From NCBI GenBank assembly GCA_029582265.1, contig CM055831.1, positions 22,830,682 through 22,894,681 on the forward strand: a stretch of 64,000 nucleotides of DNA, in the 5' to 3' direction. Every line of letters starts with the position of its first letter. The stretch's first letter is position 1. The position numbers were made by a program, and so were the translations under genes. Positions 1-10,770 of this stretch are shown piece by piece. This DNA is from Zoroaster sp. YZ-2022. Its lineage: Eukaryota; Echinodermata; Asteroidea; Forcipulatida; Zoroasteridae. The notes below the pieces were generated by a model. The model saw nothing but the letters and a program-made list of their open reading frames with translations. It was not told the DNA's origin and searched no databases.

Positions 1-1
1 G

Positions 2-445
2 GAGAACGACGAAGATAGTTTATCCATAGATGTGACCGGTTTTTGCATCATGTTTCTTCTCCCCGTGACGATTATACTTGGTATCTACATAAAACTCATC
101 CACATCAGCCACACCCAAGCCATGAAAATTAACACCGTGAACGTACCATCAAATCGCTCCCCAGAGGGAGGTAAAAACGTCGGTAAAGCAGGAAGTGGGA
201 AAGCCGTCAAACTGTTCTGCGTGATTGTTACGGTATACACCGTTAGCTGGTTGCCATTTTTCTCGTTGCGGATTTATAGCGATCTTAATCCGGATAAAAT
301 TCCGCCATGGTTGGAATTTATCTTCGTCTGGCTAGCCATAAACAACAGTTGGTGGAATTTCATCATATACGTTGGAATGAACAAAACATTCAGAAACCTA
401 GCTTTTGAAATATTAAAAGACTTAATTAAGCAATGCAGAAGATAA
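2..445 (+). CDS. Rhodopsin-like GPCR, 5'-partial at window edge (ECL2 to C-terminus)
   Basis: C-terminal 147 residues of the array's class A receptor, equivalent to residues 184-330 of the intact copy at 9778. Visible are the acidic second extracellular loop, TM5 with FLLP (Pro 5.50), a basic third intracellular loop, TM6 with SWLP (Trp 6.48, Pro 6.50), and TM7 ending NSWWNFIIY, in which the usual NPxxY Pro is Phe. The C-tail ends QCRR. The frame is open to the first codon in the window, so the gene begins upstream. Methionines inside this stretch are not real starts. It shares DKIPP in ECL3 with the C-terminal fragment at 22322, suggesting close relationship. A plasma-membrane chemoreceptor role is inferred. 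Confidence 0.9.
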   Translation, partial: ENDEDSLSIDVTGFCIMFLLPVTIILGIYIKLIHISHTQAMKINTVNVPSNRSPEGGKNVGKAGSGKAVKLFCVIVTVYTVSWLPFFSLRIYSDLNPDKIPPWLEFIFVWLAINNSWWNFIIYVGMNKTFRNLAFEILKDLIKQCRR

Positions 446-1900
446 ATTGACAATACAAATACAGAAACAGAATGAACCCCAAAATATATTGATGGTTTTT
501 GGTCAGTTTTCAGTTTCTGAAATGGAGCAGTGATAAGAGATCAGGAAAATATTTTCTGCTCCCCTCAACATTGGTATTTCTCAAATTTAAAACGATCACA
601 GGTTGGTGTAAAGTTGAATCATTTATCATTAATTATGAAGAAAACAAAAATTGTAGTTTTCATAAAGTCGCCACCTGAAAACATTTTGTGAAACCGTTGA
701 TCAGTTTTATATAAAACTTACTTGGTGTAAATAATATGAAGATGGTATCAAACATCACTTGATATGTTTCTGCCTGAGGAAGAGCTATCATTTAAAGATG
801 TATCGCTCGTGTTTTACCGATAGTTTCTGGATTGTTTTCATTTTCATTGGAACATTGATAATTTCCTTTTAGAAAGGAAAACTTTGAAATGAGAAATTCC
901 ACAAAATGGTTGTCACTAAAAGCTTGATTTTATGAATTCATTTCGGTAAATTGTTACTGTACAATTGCTGTGCTTCTCACGAATATTTTAGGAAATGTGT
1001 CATGTTAATTCCCTCCCTCAAGTAAAATAGCAAGGTTTCGATAAAGTCAAAACAGCCTGAAATCGCCAACAACATGCGAATATCATTCGAATTTTGTTGT
1101 TTTTGAGTGCAAATGGGCATATCTATAATAGACCATGTGACTTGTTTATATTTGGGTTACCTTTAGGATACCAGGGTGATTTCATGCTGACAAGTGTGAT
1201 TTTATGGTTTCTTGTCATAGACCAGTGTACATTAATCAATTTAAGAATTGTTTCTGCTGATATCTCAAAATATCATATTTTATGGTTGCTTGTCATAGAC
1301 CAGTGTACATTAATGCCCGACGCACTTTGACCTTTGGGGCTCTTTAGTAAACATGTGATGTCATTGGTCACATCGTCTGTAAATGTTCATTAAACCTATA
1401 CATTTAGAGAGGTTTCGCAAGCGTACAGATACATATACGGATACGTCAACACTTTGTGTGTTCACGTGACGTGTAACCGTGGCGTCCATGTTTTGCATGG
1501 ACGTTAACAACGGATACGGAAGTTCATACACGTAAGTAGAAAAACGGATACTGTTTTGCAGAATTTTAGTTGTATTTTTGTCCTAGATTAAAAACATTTC
1601 CCACGGTATTGCTTTTAATGGTATCATCCAAAATATAGAAATGTGTTAGTCATTTGTAAGCAAAAAAATTGAAAAATGCAGTGTAGACAGGGTTTCCAGT
1701 TTTCGTCATGCTTGTTGGAAACTTTCTTTACACGCGCCCTCAAGTGACACATACCTCTCTGATTGCGAAACAAAATCTGACGCGCGTCCAACGTGAACGG
1801 ATACGGTTATCATATCTGTATCTGTATCCGTATGCTTGCGAAACCTCTCTACACGCATGATGCATTATTGGCATATTTCTATAGATTTATTTATATTTCA
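446..1900. other. Receptor 3' flank module
   Basis: No gene is seen. The first 120 bases are nearly identical downstream of every receptor (10771, 22561, 31426, 40454, 47535, 62431), so this is probably 3' UTR. The rest contains duplicated blocks ending at a conserved GACCAGTGTACAT block near 1290. From about 1390 to 1850 there is sequence with no second copy in the window. It is bounded by inverted ends: GAGGTTTCGCAAGCG near 1410 and, near 1835, GCTTGCGAAACCTCTCT. This is probably a small inverted-repeat transposon. Confidence 0.5.
1408..1851. mobile_element. Probable inverted-repeat (MITE-like) insertion
   Basis: The ends are inverted copies: AGAGGTTTCGCAAGC then a TACGG-rich run at the left, and a GTATCCGTATGC run then TTGCGAAACCTCT at the right. 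The interior is not repeated elsewhere in the window. In other copies of the module (24180, 42360) the surrounding sequence is continuous without this block. No transposase is present, so it would be non-autonomous. Exact target duplication was not resolved. Confidence 0.55.
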
Positions 1901-2783
1901 ATCATTGTAATGAACCAAAAGATTTTAATTGATCTTTCTCAGTAAGCGCATCCCTCCACGTTTACCTGTGCTGTGTAATGTATGATTGTTTAATCAAATA
2001 ATTTATTAGGGTAAGGCGTAGGCCAAATTGCATGAAAATATCTAACTAGCTATTATAAATTCTCTTTTGAGTAGTAAATAGTTCTGAAAAGAACTGGTGG
2101 TTAGCTATTGTTTGTATGCTGCACGTGATAGTTATTGGTTTTGTGTGAAGTTTTTTGAAATATTTTACTTGTTTGCATATATACACGTCGTGTGCTTAAA
2201 ATATGTGGCAGCCATCATACCAACGTGCATTGACATTAGGTATCTAGGCCTACGTATGCAATTTTGGTTTTATTTCATTTTCTGTAGAAATGAGTGTGGA
2301 TTGACAAGTTTGTTTTATTTAGAATAAAGGATATATAGAATGTAGTGCATGATACAACTAGGGATAATGCCTATATCACACATACAGGATTTGATAGGTG
2401 TACTCTGCGATACTAAACGGCTAAATTGGGAGCCGTAACTGGTTTTCTTTTACAATTTGAATTTTCAGAGTGGGGACTTAGGGGCACAGCCAAATTGTCA
2501 CAAAAAGACCAGAACCGCTTAATACATAAATAGCTATGCTTATATGACTGCATTTCTGTTCAATTAATATTTTGTTGCAAGAATTTTCCAACCATATCAC
2601 TACTTTTTCCAGACTGATCTGTTCTACCATGCAAACAAACTGTGCAGATCATTAGCAGTACAGTGTAATTCGCCTTGTTGAAGCATGAAAGACACAAAAG
2701 GAGGGCGATTGTCAGACTGAGTATTTATTGAGTAAATACGCAAAAGTTCACCCAATCTAAACAGCGCCCTCCTAGATATTGTA
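1901..2783. repeat. Duplicated non-coding module with hairpin AGTTCTgaaaAGAACT
   Basis: No coding potential. It holds a conserved hairpin at 2080-2095 (6-bp stem, GAAA loop) preceded by a TTTTGAGTAGTAAATAG block and followed by TTGTTTGTATGCTGCACG. Hairpin copies occur near 2080, 3649, 12670, 14931, 15592, 16368, 20385, 21167, 21825, 24459, 28507, 31768, 33878, 35300, 35472, 42637, 43837, 48001, 51340, 52058, 58328 and 63339. A diverged GGTTCTtttcAGAACC form occurs near 5901, 37797 and 56397. Those next to ribozyme-like cores are listed separately. Confidence 0.7.
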
Positions 2784-2920
2784 TCCACCATATCTCAAAA
2801 AAGGCTCACGCATTCAGCATTTACTACATGTACTGTACATGTATGATCACGGTGTGAATTGGAAACACAGCGACCTCCTACCCACCATACCTCAAAAAGA
2901 CTCAAGCAGTCGGCATTTCA
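2784..2920. repeat. 96-bp tandem unit, about 1.4 copies
   Basis: The unit begins CCACCATAcCTCAAAAAGGC and contains TGTACATGTATGATCACGGT. The same unit is present in 1 to about 4.4 copies at the equivalent place of other modules (13002, 32115, 48710, 59268). Open frames through the array arise because 96 is divisible by 3. Confidence 0.75.
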
Positions 2921-2996
2921 AATAATCCACAAGAAAGAGCTGACTATTTTCTTCGAAATGCAGATCCTTAATTGAGATAATTAAACAAATCATCGC

Positions 2997-3355
2997 AGTT
3001 TTCACGAAGTGACGGATTGCTAAAAATTCGTATTTTTTGGAAAATGAGTTTAGTCAGTATTTGGAGTTCAAATACTGTTATCTTTCATTTCTAATTAAAG
3101 TAATTCTTTTTTGTGAAATTGAAGTCAACTGTGGTTTTAAGTTTTCACAAAGTGACCGATTGCAGCCTTGTGCATGTATTACTGCATGTGTATTTCATGC
3201 CAACAGCATAATTTGAAGTTTTCACGAAGTGACGCGTACGGTCGCGCCACAAGTGTGTTCCACGAAGTTGACGCGTGTACCTATACTAATGACCGGGAAA
3301 CGTTACTTTGTGAAAACATGATAACAGTGTGTATATTTTTCACGAAGTGACGGTG
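2997..3355. repeat. Cluster of TCACGAAGTGA-type palindromic motifs
   Basis: The interrupted palindrome TCACgaaGTGA or close variants occur about six times in 360 bases (near 3002, 3146, 3221, 3262, 3305 in reverse, and 3340). The same cluster is present at 13224-13530, 32231-32590, 49305-49515 and, shortened, 59580-59720. It may be a binding-site cluster or a decayed satellite. A 60-codon ORF through it is probably chance. Confidence 0.5.
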
Positions 3356-3670
3356 TGTGGATGATCATATGAATATGACATGTGGACGAATATATAACAT
3401 CGTTAAAACTGCAACGAAATATTGGCCCTTCGCCGTATCATATTCTATACGGTAGTTCATGATTATGTCTATATACCGTCATTTATAATCAGTGATCCTA
3501 CACAGGGACCGTGGTATTATAATGAAAGATCCTCGTGACGTTATGTACACAAAGTGAAATTAGGTAAAACGTGTAGCTTTGCATGGTGAGGATGATAAGT
3601 AAGACTAATTGCGGTGACACCATGTGGAATCTCAATTGAGTAGTAATTAGTTCTGAAAAGAACTGGGGGT

Positions 3671-3724
3671 ACAACTCGACGTTTCGATCAGTATGCTCAG
3701 TATGCTCTGATCGTCCTCAGGTGA
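3671..3724 (-). ncRNA. Small hammerhead-ribozyme-like motif
   Basis: On the minus strand: CTGAGGA (3714-3720), then stem II CGATCAG pairing with CTGATCG, then GAAACGTC (3678-3685). These match the invariant hammerhead core. In this copy the stem II loop is longer because TATGCTCAG is duplicated. Stem I to the flank is weak. Followed on the ribozyme strand by the AGTTCT hairpin. Confidence 0.55.
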
Positions 3725-3959
3725 AATTGATTGACGTCTGATATTGCGTTTCATTAACATAAAAACTATAGTTTTATAGGTACGCACAGCATTTTGTAAA
3801 TTTAGTCTTGCAGTTGTTGTGTGTTGATTTTCATAAATGACGTGAAGATAATTTTAAAGGGTTATGATAAAAAGATTTAAAGCTACGTACTGCATTTTGT
3901 CATTTAGGTGTTGCAACTGTTTTTTATAAGTTTGTTCATGACTTGAAAGATATATTTTT

Positions 3960-4514
3960 TAGAAATAGAGGAACTGGATTAAACTAAATATTTTGCCTTG
4001 GTAATTACACGAACAGCCCTTTCTTGCAGAATTTCAAGGAGACAAAACTCTAATACTTGGGATAATTTAATTGTCAAAATCTTAACTTGACTGATCCACG
4101 AAATATTGTTATTAATGTAGAAAGTTGGTATTTTCAAACATGATTTACAGGAAGACTTGATCTATATATACTTGTGTTGTTTTATACCAAACACTATATC
4201 ATTTTTATTTTATTTACAAGTTAATTGAGAGGCTGTTTGATAATATCCAATTACCAGTATTATGTAATTCACTATTCAATGTCTGTATAGCTTAATCTAT
4301 TTGTATATAGAAGTAGTTTTGTCAACATTACCAATGCAAAAACTACACATTTACACAGTCTTTTTAATGATTGAAACGAGTGTTAGTTTTGCTCGGGATC
4401 CAGTTGGCGGCATTCGTCGTGCATAGAGTGTTTTGTACAATGTTTTGTCTGTTTAACTGTATTTATTTACTTCATAGTCTAAAATTATTTTTTTCTTTTA
4501 TATTTATATGTTTA
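3960..4514. other. AT-rich duplicated spacer
   Basis: No gene seen. The block from TAAATATTTTGCCTTGG onward is repeated at 36690-37190. It contains no recognisable motif beyond homopolymer runs. Confidence 0.5.
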
Positions 4515-5347
4515 TTGTTCCCCACTCCGTATTTTCTGCATTCAACAGCCGATTTTCACTAAACTTCGTAGGTATTTTCGGTTTGATGCGATCAATCGAA
4601 TGAGGTCATGAAAACTTTCATAGGTCACCGTTATTCCTATTTTTCGGTAATTTTTCCTCATTTTTAGTGAAAAATAGTATTTTTCCCCATAACGTCTTTA
4701 ATTTTTGTCCGATGGCCATGTAATTTGGCACAAATGTTGTCTTCAGTACAGGCAACAACGTGACAACATTTCAAATGCCACTAGAGGGCGCTATAAGCAA
4801 TGTTTTGGGTCAATTTGTTCCAAAAACATGATTTTTAAATATTTTTGGGATTTTTTAACCAAAAGTACAATAAAGGCAGATATAATGACATGGTATTACT
4901 GATGACATAAATTTATGTCAAATGTAAATTTTTTAACTGATGACATAAATGTATACATAAAATTTGAACAAAACTTTTAAAAATCAGCTTTTGGAACAAA
5001 ATATAAGTTATTGCATTTAAACGTAATGGCGGCCATATTGGATTCGCAGAATGAATTGGAAGTAGTCACATGAATCAATATTGTCTAGTTGAAAGTTTAA
5101 AAGTTGACAATAAACCCCAAACCCATATTGAATGTTTAACAGTATAAAAAAATCTAGCATTTTTAACCAAAAAGTGGAAATTCAATTGGACCTGTTCAAA
5201 ATAAACGGTTGCCATGGCAACCATGAACACCCATTATCATTGATTTTTGCGTGAGGGGCTCCAACGAATAGTCAGCGTGATTGGACAGAGCGTTCTGGAG
5301 ATATAAAAAATGTCCAGAGGAGCATTGTGCCCCCAGGCTTGATAGGG
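4515..5347 (+). mobile_element. piggyBac-like non-autonomous DNA transposon, 5'-truncated
   Basis: The right end is CCAGGCTTGATAGGG followed by TTAA (5348-5351). The matching left end, TTAA then CCCTATCAAGCCTGGG, is present in the relative at 55278. The two copies align over most of their length (for example the ATTTTCTGCATTCAACAGCC and CACTAGAGGGCGCTATAAGC blocks). A TTAA target and a CCC-starting terminal repeat are typical of the piggyBac superfamily. No transposase ORF is present. An (AAAT)n run follows directly. Confidence 0.65.
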
Positions 5348-5349
5348 TT

Positions 5350-5379
5350 AAATAATAAATAAATAAATAAATAAATAAA
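5350..5379. repeat. (AAAT)n simple repeat
   Basis: About seven tandem AAAT units directly after the transposon end. The equivalent place near 37265 has AAAT and AAAG units. Confidence 0.85.
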
Positions 5380-5435
5380 GATAAGGATGTAATACCATAC
5401 GACAAATGACTTTAACGCATACAAATTAAATGCAG

Positions 5436-5600
5436 GGTACCACGGTCGAGTAGTCTAATAACATCATAAGACTTGTGTTCTGGTGGCCAAGTCGTCAGAA
5501 TGTGGGTTCGAATCCTGGCTATGATCTTTGCGCTTGTGTCCTTGACTAGACACTTTACCGTACTTGACTGTACACTGTACCAACGTGTGTTTAACTTCTA
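5436..5600 (+). mobile_element. Degenerate tRNA-Leu-derived SINE
   Basis: Contains an A-box-like CGGTCGAGTAGTCTA and a good B box (GGTTCGAATCC) about 65 bases later, followed by TTGTGTCCTTGACTAGACAC. This matches the head of the better preserved SINEs at 40622 and 49626. Sister copies sit at 37349 and 55950. It is decayed, with no clear tail or target duplication. Confidence 0.65.
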
Positions 5601-5978
5601 AAAGTAAAGTTAAACGCTAATCTGTAACACTTTTTGAACATTTTGATACGTTTATTAATACACACAGAACACATGTTTATATTTAAACATGGTATTTATT
5701 TATTTAAACGCAATTTTTTAAATAAACACATTAACATGTTTAACAATACTGTCAATAACTAGTTTTTATCAACGTGAAGTCCCCCTGAATTCGCCATGGT
5801 TTTCCCTGAACCCCATTCTCACATTAGTTAATTGCCAGATATTGGTTCTCCCCGAACCATAATCTCACTTAGCGACATTTGAGATACGAGTTGTGCGATA
5901 AGGTTCTTTTCAGAACCTGTACCTCACTTAGAGATAGTTGAGATTACCGCAAAACCGAAACGATATCAATACTCCACC

Positions 5979-6629
5979 ATGCAAAGCCTTACATCTTTAA
6001 AATGCCATGTTATAATGATGTCTATTAACTTTCTTAAGAAAAGAACGCATGAAATGTATATCCAATTTAACCTTAATGGTACTATTTTAGATGTTGTGAA
6101 TCGTATGAGGGTGCTTGGTGTCATTATTCAGAATGACTTGAAGTTGGACCTTAACACCAAGGATATTGTGTCTAAAGCCTCTCGAAGGCTGTTTTCTTTA
6201 TGTATTCTAAAAAAGGCAAAAGTTCCCATTGATGATCTCATAACTGTATATTTATCATACATACGATTTACTGTTGAGTATGCTGCTCCTGTTTGGCATG
6301 GGTCTATAACTACCAAACAATGTAATTCTTTAGAAAGGGCACTTAGAATTATTCTACAAGATGATTATGTTTGTTATGAAAATGCCCTGAGGATTACCAA
6401 CCTGTCCTCACTACATTCACGTAGGGAAAATCTCATTCTTAATTTTGGTGACAGTCTTCTTAAATCAGAATTATACCGGGATTTCTTACCTCCATCTAAT
6501 GTCTCACCGAGTGTGGCTCTGCGTACCAAGAAATTGTTTGATGTTCCCAAGGCTAGGACTGAGAGATTCAGGAATTCCCCCATACCCACTATTGTTAATA
6601 TTTTAAACCAGAATATTTCATGCTGCTAA
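5979..6629 (+). pseudogene. Non-LTR retrotransposon reverse transcriptase, C-terminal fragment
   Basis: A 216-codon open frame resembling the end of the reverse transcriptase ORF of Jockey/CR1-type LINEs. The diagnostic order is VLGVIIQNDLKLD, a VSKASRRLFSL segment, a YLSYIRFTVEYAAPVWHGS segment, LERALRIIL, then LHSRRENLILNFG. This is the thumb region after the polymerase core. The endonuclease and the YxDD catalytic core are absent, so it is a 5'-truncated dead copy. The first few codons (ATGCAAAG) belong to flanking DNA, so the apparent start is accidental. Clade assignment is approximate. Confidence 0.8.
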
Positions 6630-6807
6630 TTTTGCTGGTGGTCGCTTTGTGCAATTTGTAATTTTTTAAATTCTTTTTATGCTGTGTAATTTGTCGGACT
6701 TGAATTTTTTTATTGTAAATTGCAATATTTTAGCCAAGTGCTGCTTTTGTGATGTATATGTTTTAAACCTTGAATAAATAAAAAATAAAATAAAATAAAA
6801 TATATAA
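5985..6807 (+). mobile_element. 5'-truncated LINE 3' end
   Basis: The sister module at 37888 runs from ACTCCACCATGCAA directly into CGTGTTTGTG. Here these are separated by about 820 bases holding the RT fragment, a short 3' UTR and an A-rich tail of AAATA units (6775-6802). This defines the insertion. The target duplication is not obvious, perhaps a few bases. Confidence 0.75.
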
Positions 6808-9640
6808 ACGTGTTTGTGTGTTTATGCCATAAACATTTGGACGCATTTATACAGTCTGTGGCCATTTTTAAACGTTTTGACACGTGTATAACAACTATAA
6901 TGTTTAACAGCTAAACACTTTTTTTAAATCGTCAAAACGGTATATTTAACTCAGTCAAAACATTCAACTGCAGCTTGCATCTTCAACAATATTAATACTG
7001 TATAAAATAGGCTTTCCTTATAAAACAACGGAACCATGTTAAACTCATCATCAGCTTGCATCTTTGACATATATTTGTCATTTGTATATTTTTCCCCTCA
7101 CGTTTACACCATAAAAATATATATTTTTTAATTTAGGGGGTGCTTTTCGACACGCCCATATCCCCTCATTAACATAAAATTCGTGACGTACACTTAGGAG
7201 ATTCCCGATCCGCGATCCACAGCACTTGCCCAAGTATGCGTCGTATACAACGCACCAATGCTTTGAACGGGGCCTTCACAGCCGGTTCGGTATGGCTTAT
7301 AAGGCCGTGCTGCTACCAGATGCAATTCCAACGATATTCCCGCTAAGTAAGAAGGCTGGGAAGGCTCCAACGAAGAAGAGAGGTGCTTTTTAAAGCGAGA
7401 AAGACTCGGGGTATAAAGTGGCCATTTAGTTATACTCCCATGCATAGCCCAGTCCACTTCCGTGCCAAACGACATTCAGTGTTCACGGCATGAAAAGGCA
7501 TGCAGTGATTTTCAGCATTAATAAAATCATCGTGTCTGATTTTATATCCTGGCAAGACAAACATAAAAACATTAAACCTTTCTCATTATGCCTGCGCTTG
7601 TTTTGAGTTCTTTTGAGTAAATGATCAGAACTTTGACTCGACTGTTTCTGTTATTTCATAAAATAACACCGTAATGTTAGCATTGCCTTCGGTGTGTGTT
7701 CCGACCGCATGATGGCTTGCGCTGCGTAGAAATTCTCTGCCTTTAACGTTTCGTTAAAACTTCGACAATTCGGGGGGTAAATTTTTGATTATTAGATAAA
7801 TCATTAATAATCCACTCGATTAAAAAAAACATTTAAAATTGTTTTTAAATCATACCAATCAATATAACAGCACCAAGAAATAAAGTTTGGTAAATACACT
7901 TCACAGAACCTTTAAAAAAAACTTTTCGTAATTATAAACACCACCATTTAGATTGTAATCACCTCATAAACAGTATTGTTTAATTTATAAACGCATATGT
8001 GTTTACCTTAATTATAAACACGTCATGTGTTTTACAGTATTTACCACATGAAAAGTATTTATTTTAAAATCTATACATAGAAATATTACGAATATTATTA
8101 AATATTATTGTAACATATATCTAAGTCCATCTGTAATCATTTCGTTTTGTGACGTTATTGTCATATGTGTTAATGCAAATAGGCAGTATAACAAGCGCGC
8201 TTACTAAGAGTAGTCATGGTTGAAAAGCGCCTATATTGGCGGTTAACTTCCTGTGCCGTCAAATATTAATGAAATCGCTTATTTTTACCTTACTGTATAC
8301 TTCAATTTTTTCATCGGCATGGTTGGTTTCTTTTCATTCTTCGTGAATTGCAGACTGCCTATGCCTCACGCATCATCATTATATAAGCCCTAAAAAGACG
8401 GTTTATTCAATTTTTTTTATCCCGTCAAAATCGATATCACTGGGTACTGATGTTTATTTTTAATTAAATGATTGTAGCATTTTGGAAGAAGCATCTTACC
8501 CATTTTAAAAATATAACGCCCGTGTTTGGCTTAAGAAGACCCACAAAATATAATTGATAGAGTGAACGAATTTTGAAAGATATCGTTGTTTAACGAAATA
8601 AAATAAATTATGAAATTCAGATGTCGGAAACTGTATAGATAAAAGTGATATTTCAAACGCGCTTGTTTGTGATTGAGAGCCGGCCGCGCTGGCGAATCGG
8701 AAGATGGCCCACGCCCTCAACCCGTTACTTACAAAAACGTGCATCATTGATCGCGTAAGTTTGGCTGAATATACAGACTTGAATATATGGTAATGAATCG
8801 ATTATTCATATATTCAAGAACGTAGCCCGCCTACGTTTGAGTTGCCGTAGGGATGGCCAATGACGATTCCATTATTAACTAGGTTACAACTATTTATGAC
8901 GAAATTCAAAATGATCAACATTTTCAATTAAAATGCGTCAGAATACTTCACCATTTTACAAATAATACTGCAAAATCTCCTGATATGAATGTATATATTG
9001 CAACAGAAACTGAACGTAATTAACAAATACACTGTAGGCCTACCTATAGCCTACAATCTAAATGGAAACTTCGAAAAGAGCTCCACATACACGTGTATAC
9101 AGGAGCTCTTCTGGAATTTTCCATTCCGATTGTGTACGTACATAATTATGTAAAACTTGTAGCTTTGCATGGTGAGGATGATAAGTAAGAATAATTATGT
9201 TATCAATCCGTGTGTGTGTAGCAGTAGATTTATGAATATTTATATATTTGGGGAATTCGACCAATCAGATTGTTTCTCCGGTTTTCCGGAGAACTTGCGA
9301 TAATCGTTAGATTTGGACGCACCCTCGTACTCATGGTAATTCACTGCTGCCCATGGCAAGTATGTGTAATACGATTGGATCGAGGTAGCACGGTATAATG
9401 AACCGGCACGCATCCCCTCAGACAAATACGGCCAAATCTACGACTTGATCTCAAGTCTATCCTTCGTGCGGATCTTCAGTGGCTACATTGATTGCTTGTT
9501 ATAAGTCATCCGCCTGTTGATTTCACGGGTTAAACTGAGTTGTTGCATCCAGGTCGATCTGGGTCAGGAGAAAGGGGCCGGGTTATCTATGACTGGATCG
9601 TTAAAGACAATTGATGTGGGTTACCTTATGTGGAATATTT
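6808..9640. other. Class A receptor upstream region
   Basis: No gene recognised. Much of 7920-9640 is duplicated at 44810-46400 and partly at 38540-39180. From about 7140 to 7780 there is a higher-GC stretch without a second copy in this window, including a 93-codon minus-strand ORF (7194-7475) of unknown significance. Near 5690-7000 and 37560-37660 there are many TTTAAAC/GTTTAAA-like motifs. Confidence 0.45.
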
Positions 9641-9646
9641 ATATCT

Positions 9647-9777
9647 GCGAGGCGAGCGGCATATCCGAAGAGAAAACGACGGTATAGATAACCAAATTTA
9701 GTGAAGACATAAACTTGAGGAGAATTTGATTTGTGTAAACTCTTTGATTGTTCCTTGTGTGAGAAAACTCACTCGTC
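9647..9777 (+). promoter_or_regulatory. Class A receptor 5' flank / 5' UTR
   Basis: The 130 bases before the start codon are nearly identical to those before 46546 and closely similar to those before 39461. The shared core is ACTTGAGGAGAATTTGATTT then GTGAGAAAACTCACTCGTC directly before ATG. Conservation without an open frame supports a 5' UTR or proximal promoter. No clear TATA box. Confidence 0.55.
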
Positions 9778-10770
9778 ATGTTACCAGTTAGTAACGACAC
9801 TTTCCCGGTGCTACCGTCATCGCCGGATGGTACCGACCGACTCAGCCCGGCTTTGATCGCGCTACGGACCGCGTACATAGCCATGGCAAGTTTCGCTATC
9901 ATCTGCGTGAACGTACTGACCCTCGCTGTTATGTGGAGGGTACGCGGGGAGTTCCCACCCGGCTCAACCAAGCTTGTTATGTCCTCCCTTGCCCTGTCAG
10001 ACCTTGGAATAGGGATAATGACTGTCTTTTATATCCCAATATCGGCTATGGATAGATGGCCATTTGATACCAAGTGGCCATGCACACTGATGTACTCCAT
10101 ACTAGCTCTTCTGGGTGTTATCTCAATCCTTAACCTCATACTTCTCTCATTTGATCGTTTGATAGCAATAACCAAACCTTTACTCTACCCAACCCTCTTA
10201 CCGCAGAGACGCATGATGTATATAACTGTATTTCAATGGGTAAGTTCTACCATTGTTGAAGCGGTAGTAATGACCACAGTGCAACCAGTGGTGCGGTACA
10301 AGCAGGCCGCCGTCTTGTGTTTGTTAGAGAACAACGAAGATAATTTATCGATAGATGTGACCTTTTTTTGCATCTTGTTTCTTCTCCCCGTGATGATTAT
10401 ACTTGGTATCTACATAAAACTCATCCACACCAGCCACACCCAAGCCATGAAAATTAACACCGTGAATGTACCATCAAATCCCTCCCCAGAGGGAGGTAAA
10501 AACGTCGGTAAAGCTGGAAGTGGGAAAGCCGTCAAACTGTTCTGCGTGATTGTTACGGTATACACCGTTAGCTGGCTGCCACGTAGCTGTTTGCGGATTT
10601 ATGGCGATCTTAATCCGGATAGAATTCCGCCATGGCTAGAATTTATCTTCGTGTGGCTAACCATAAACAACAGTTTGTGGAATTTCATCATATACGTTGG
10701 AATGAACAAAACATTCAGAAAGCTGTCTTTTGAAATATTAAAAGACTTAATCAAGCAATGCAGAAGATAA
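9778..10770 (+). CDS. Rhodopsin-like GPCR, intact (330 aa)
   Basis: Intact single-exon class A receptor. The extracellular N-terminus is short with an N-glycosylation sequon (Asn6). TM1 lies near 28-52 (Asn45 = 1.50), TM2 66-89 with LALSD (Asp75 = 2.50), and TM3 102-125 with disulfide Cys102 and Asp126-Arg127-Leu128 replacing DRY. TM4 has Trp154, ECL2 has Cys181, TM5 has Pro204, the third loop is basic (216-251), TM6 has Trp266-Leu-Pro268, and TM7 ends Asn302-Phe-Ile-Ile-Tyr306. Position 3.32 is Leu109, not Asp, arguing against an amine receptor. ATG 9778 is chosen because every paralogue starts MLPV/MLPA here. In this copy the TM6 outer end is uniquely RSC where others have aromatic residues. 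Ligand unknown; a G-protein-coupled chemosensory role is inferred. Confidence 0.93.
   Translation: MLPVSNDTFPVLPSSPDGTDRLSPALIALRTAYIAMASFAIICVNVLTLAVMWRVRGEFPPGSTKLVMSSLALSDLGIGIMTVFYIPISAMDRWPFDTKWPCTLMYSILALLGVISILNLILLSFDRLIAITKPLLYPTLLPQRRMMYITVFQWVSSTIVEAVVMTTVQPVVRYKQAAVLCLLENNEDNLSIDVTFFCILFLLPVMIILGIYIKLIHTSHTQAMKINTVNVPSNPSPEGGKNVGKAGSGKAVKLFCVIVTVYTVSWLPRSCLRIYGDLNPDRIPPWLEFIFVWLTINNSLWNFIIYVGMNKTFRKLSFEILKDLIKQCRR

Noticed and set aside
3168..3350. 60-codon ORF (MCMYYCMC...) conserved at 3168, 13345 and 32405
   Set aside because: Conservation follows from recent segmental duplication; differences are mostly amino-acid changing, and the copies at 49.3 and 59.6 kb are disrupted.
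9778..10770. Biogenic-amine receptor
   Set aside because: The family lacks Asp at position 3.32 (Leu, Val or Gly instead) and the usual NPxxY Pro; only general class A similarity remains.
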